From NCBI GenBank assembly GCA_913041075.1, contig CAJWGZ010000050.1, positions 1 to 7,236 of the forward strand: a DNA stretch of 7,236 nt. Reading direction: 5' to 3'. Source of the DNA: an uncultured Fidelibacterota bacterium. GTDB lineage: Bacteria; Fidelibacterota; Marinisomatia; Marinisomatales; TCS55. Below are positions 6,947 to 7,236 of this stretch, piece by piece (within the stretch, counting starts at the first letter, position 1; the number at the start of each line of letters is the position of its first letter). Under the pieces are notes generated by a model. The model saw only the letters and a list, made by a program, of their open reading frames with translations, did not search any database and was not told the DNA's origin. A program made the position numbers and the translations under genes.

Positions 6947-7236
6947 TTATTCAGGTTCTTTTTCTTCGTTTGACCCCTCAGTTAGCTCATCAGGCAACTC
7001 TATTTTTTCAGATGCTGGTTCATCCTGTTTATTTAAAAACTCTGTAACCTCATCTTCTTTTGAACCCGTATTTATTTCGCTTGATAATTCCTCAATGAAA
7101 ACAACTACTTTTTTATCATCTGGCTTGACTTCCATTACATGGCCGGTAAGACTGTCTCCTGCGTTAAACTTTGTCAGTACTTCCTTACGATTTTTCTTGG
7201 ACCCGCTACCGAAAGGAACAATCCCTTCCACATCAT
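6947..7236 (-). CDS. rpsA: Ribosomal protein S1, C-terminal end only
   Basis: Only the last 95 residues are in the window; the frame stays open to the edge, with the first full codon at 7234-7232. The visible part begins inside an S1 RNA-binding repeat. DVEGIVPFG is the typical strand-turn of the fold, and FNAGDSLTGHVMEVKPDDKK with VVVF is its final strands. After the repeat comes a low-complexity acidic tail of about 45 residues rich in Glu, Asp, Ser and Asn, ending in EEKEPE. S1 binds mRNA on the small ribosomal subunit and promotes initiation, which fits its place ahead of a core-gene unit. Because only one repeat end is visible, another multi-S1 protein cannot be excluded. The segment's start is missing, so ATG-like codons near the edge should not be taken as its start. 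Confidence 0.72.
   Translation of the reverse strand, partial: DVEGIVPFGSGSKKNRKEVLTKFNAGDSLTGHVMEVKPDDKKVVVFIEELSSEINTGSKEDEVTEFLNKQDEPASEKIELPDELTEGSNEEKEPE

Noticed and set aside
1..7236. Mobile elements, CRISPR repeats, tRNA genes or phage genes
   Set aside because: Nearly every base lies in a recognisable minus-strand gene and the gaps are at most 56 bases. No direct-repeat arrays, transposase motifs or cloverleaf sequences were seen.

Overview
The window is a compact, AT-rich bacterial segment. It carries seven genes, all on the minus strand, with almost no space between them. The genes at both ends run off the window. Read in the direction of transcription (right to left), the order is: the end of ribosomal protein S1 (rpsA), a YbbR/CdaR-like membrane-anchored protein, tsaD, a large membrane-anchored VWA protein, UDP-glucose 6-dehydrogenase, rfbC and the start of rfbB. 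No RNA gene, CRISPR array, mobile element or attachment site was seen.

Right half (about 2831-7236), core genes. The S1 C-terminus is followed after 35 bases by the YbbR-repeat gene. That gene shares one base with tsaD (TGATG), and tsaD ends two bases before the VWA gene. The three genes after rpsA therefore look like one transcriptional unit. It joins the t6A tRNA-modification enzyme TsaD to two envelope proteins of unclear role, one with YbbR repeats and one with a complete VWA metal-site motif, a degenerate amidotransferase-like region and three membrane segments.

Left half (1-2774), nucleotide-sugar genes. After a 56-base gap that holds a 13-base palindrome and a strong ribosome binding site come UDP-glucose dehydrogenase, RfbC and RfbB. 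These three abut with no spacer. They supply UDP-glucuronate and dTDP-rhamnose-type precursors for a surface polysaccharide. The rest of that locus, probably including rfbA and rfbD, would lie beyond position 1.

Organism: a Gram-negative-type bacterium with standard stop codons, AT-rich DNA and mixed ATG/GTG/TTG starts. The large Bat-like VWA membrane protein and the S1 protein with an acidic tail would suit the Bacteroidota/Marinimicrobia-like (FCB) lineages, but this is a guess from gene style and not a demonstrated assignment. Every gene resembles a known family. I do not see a clearly new system. The most interesting points are the ybbR-tsaD-VWA unit and the two small dyad elements in front of ybbR and the UDP-glucose dehydrogenase gene.
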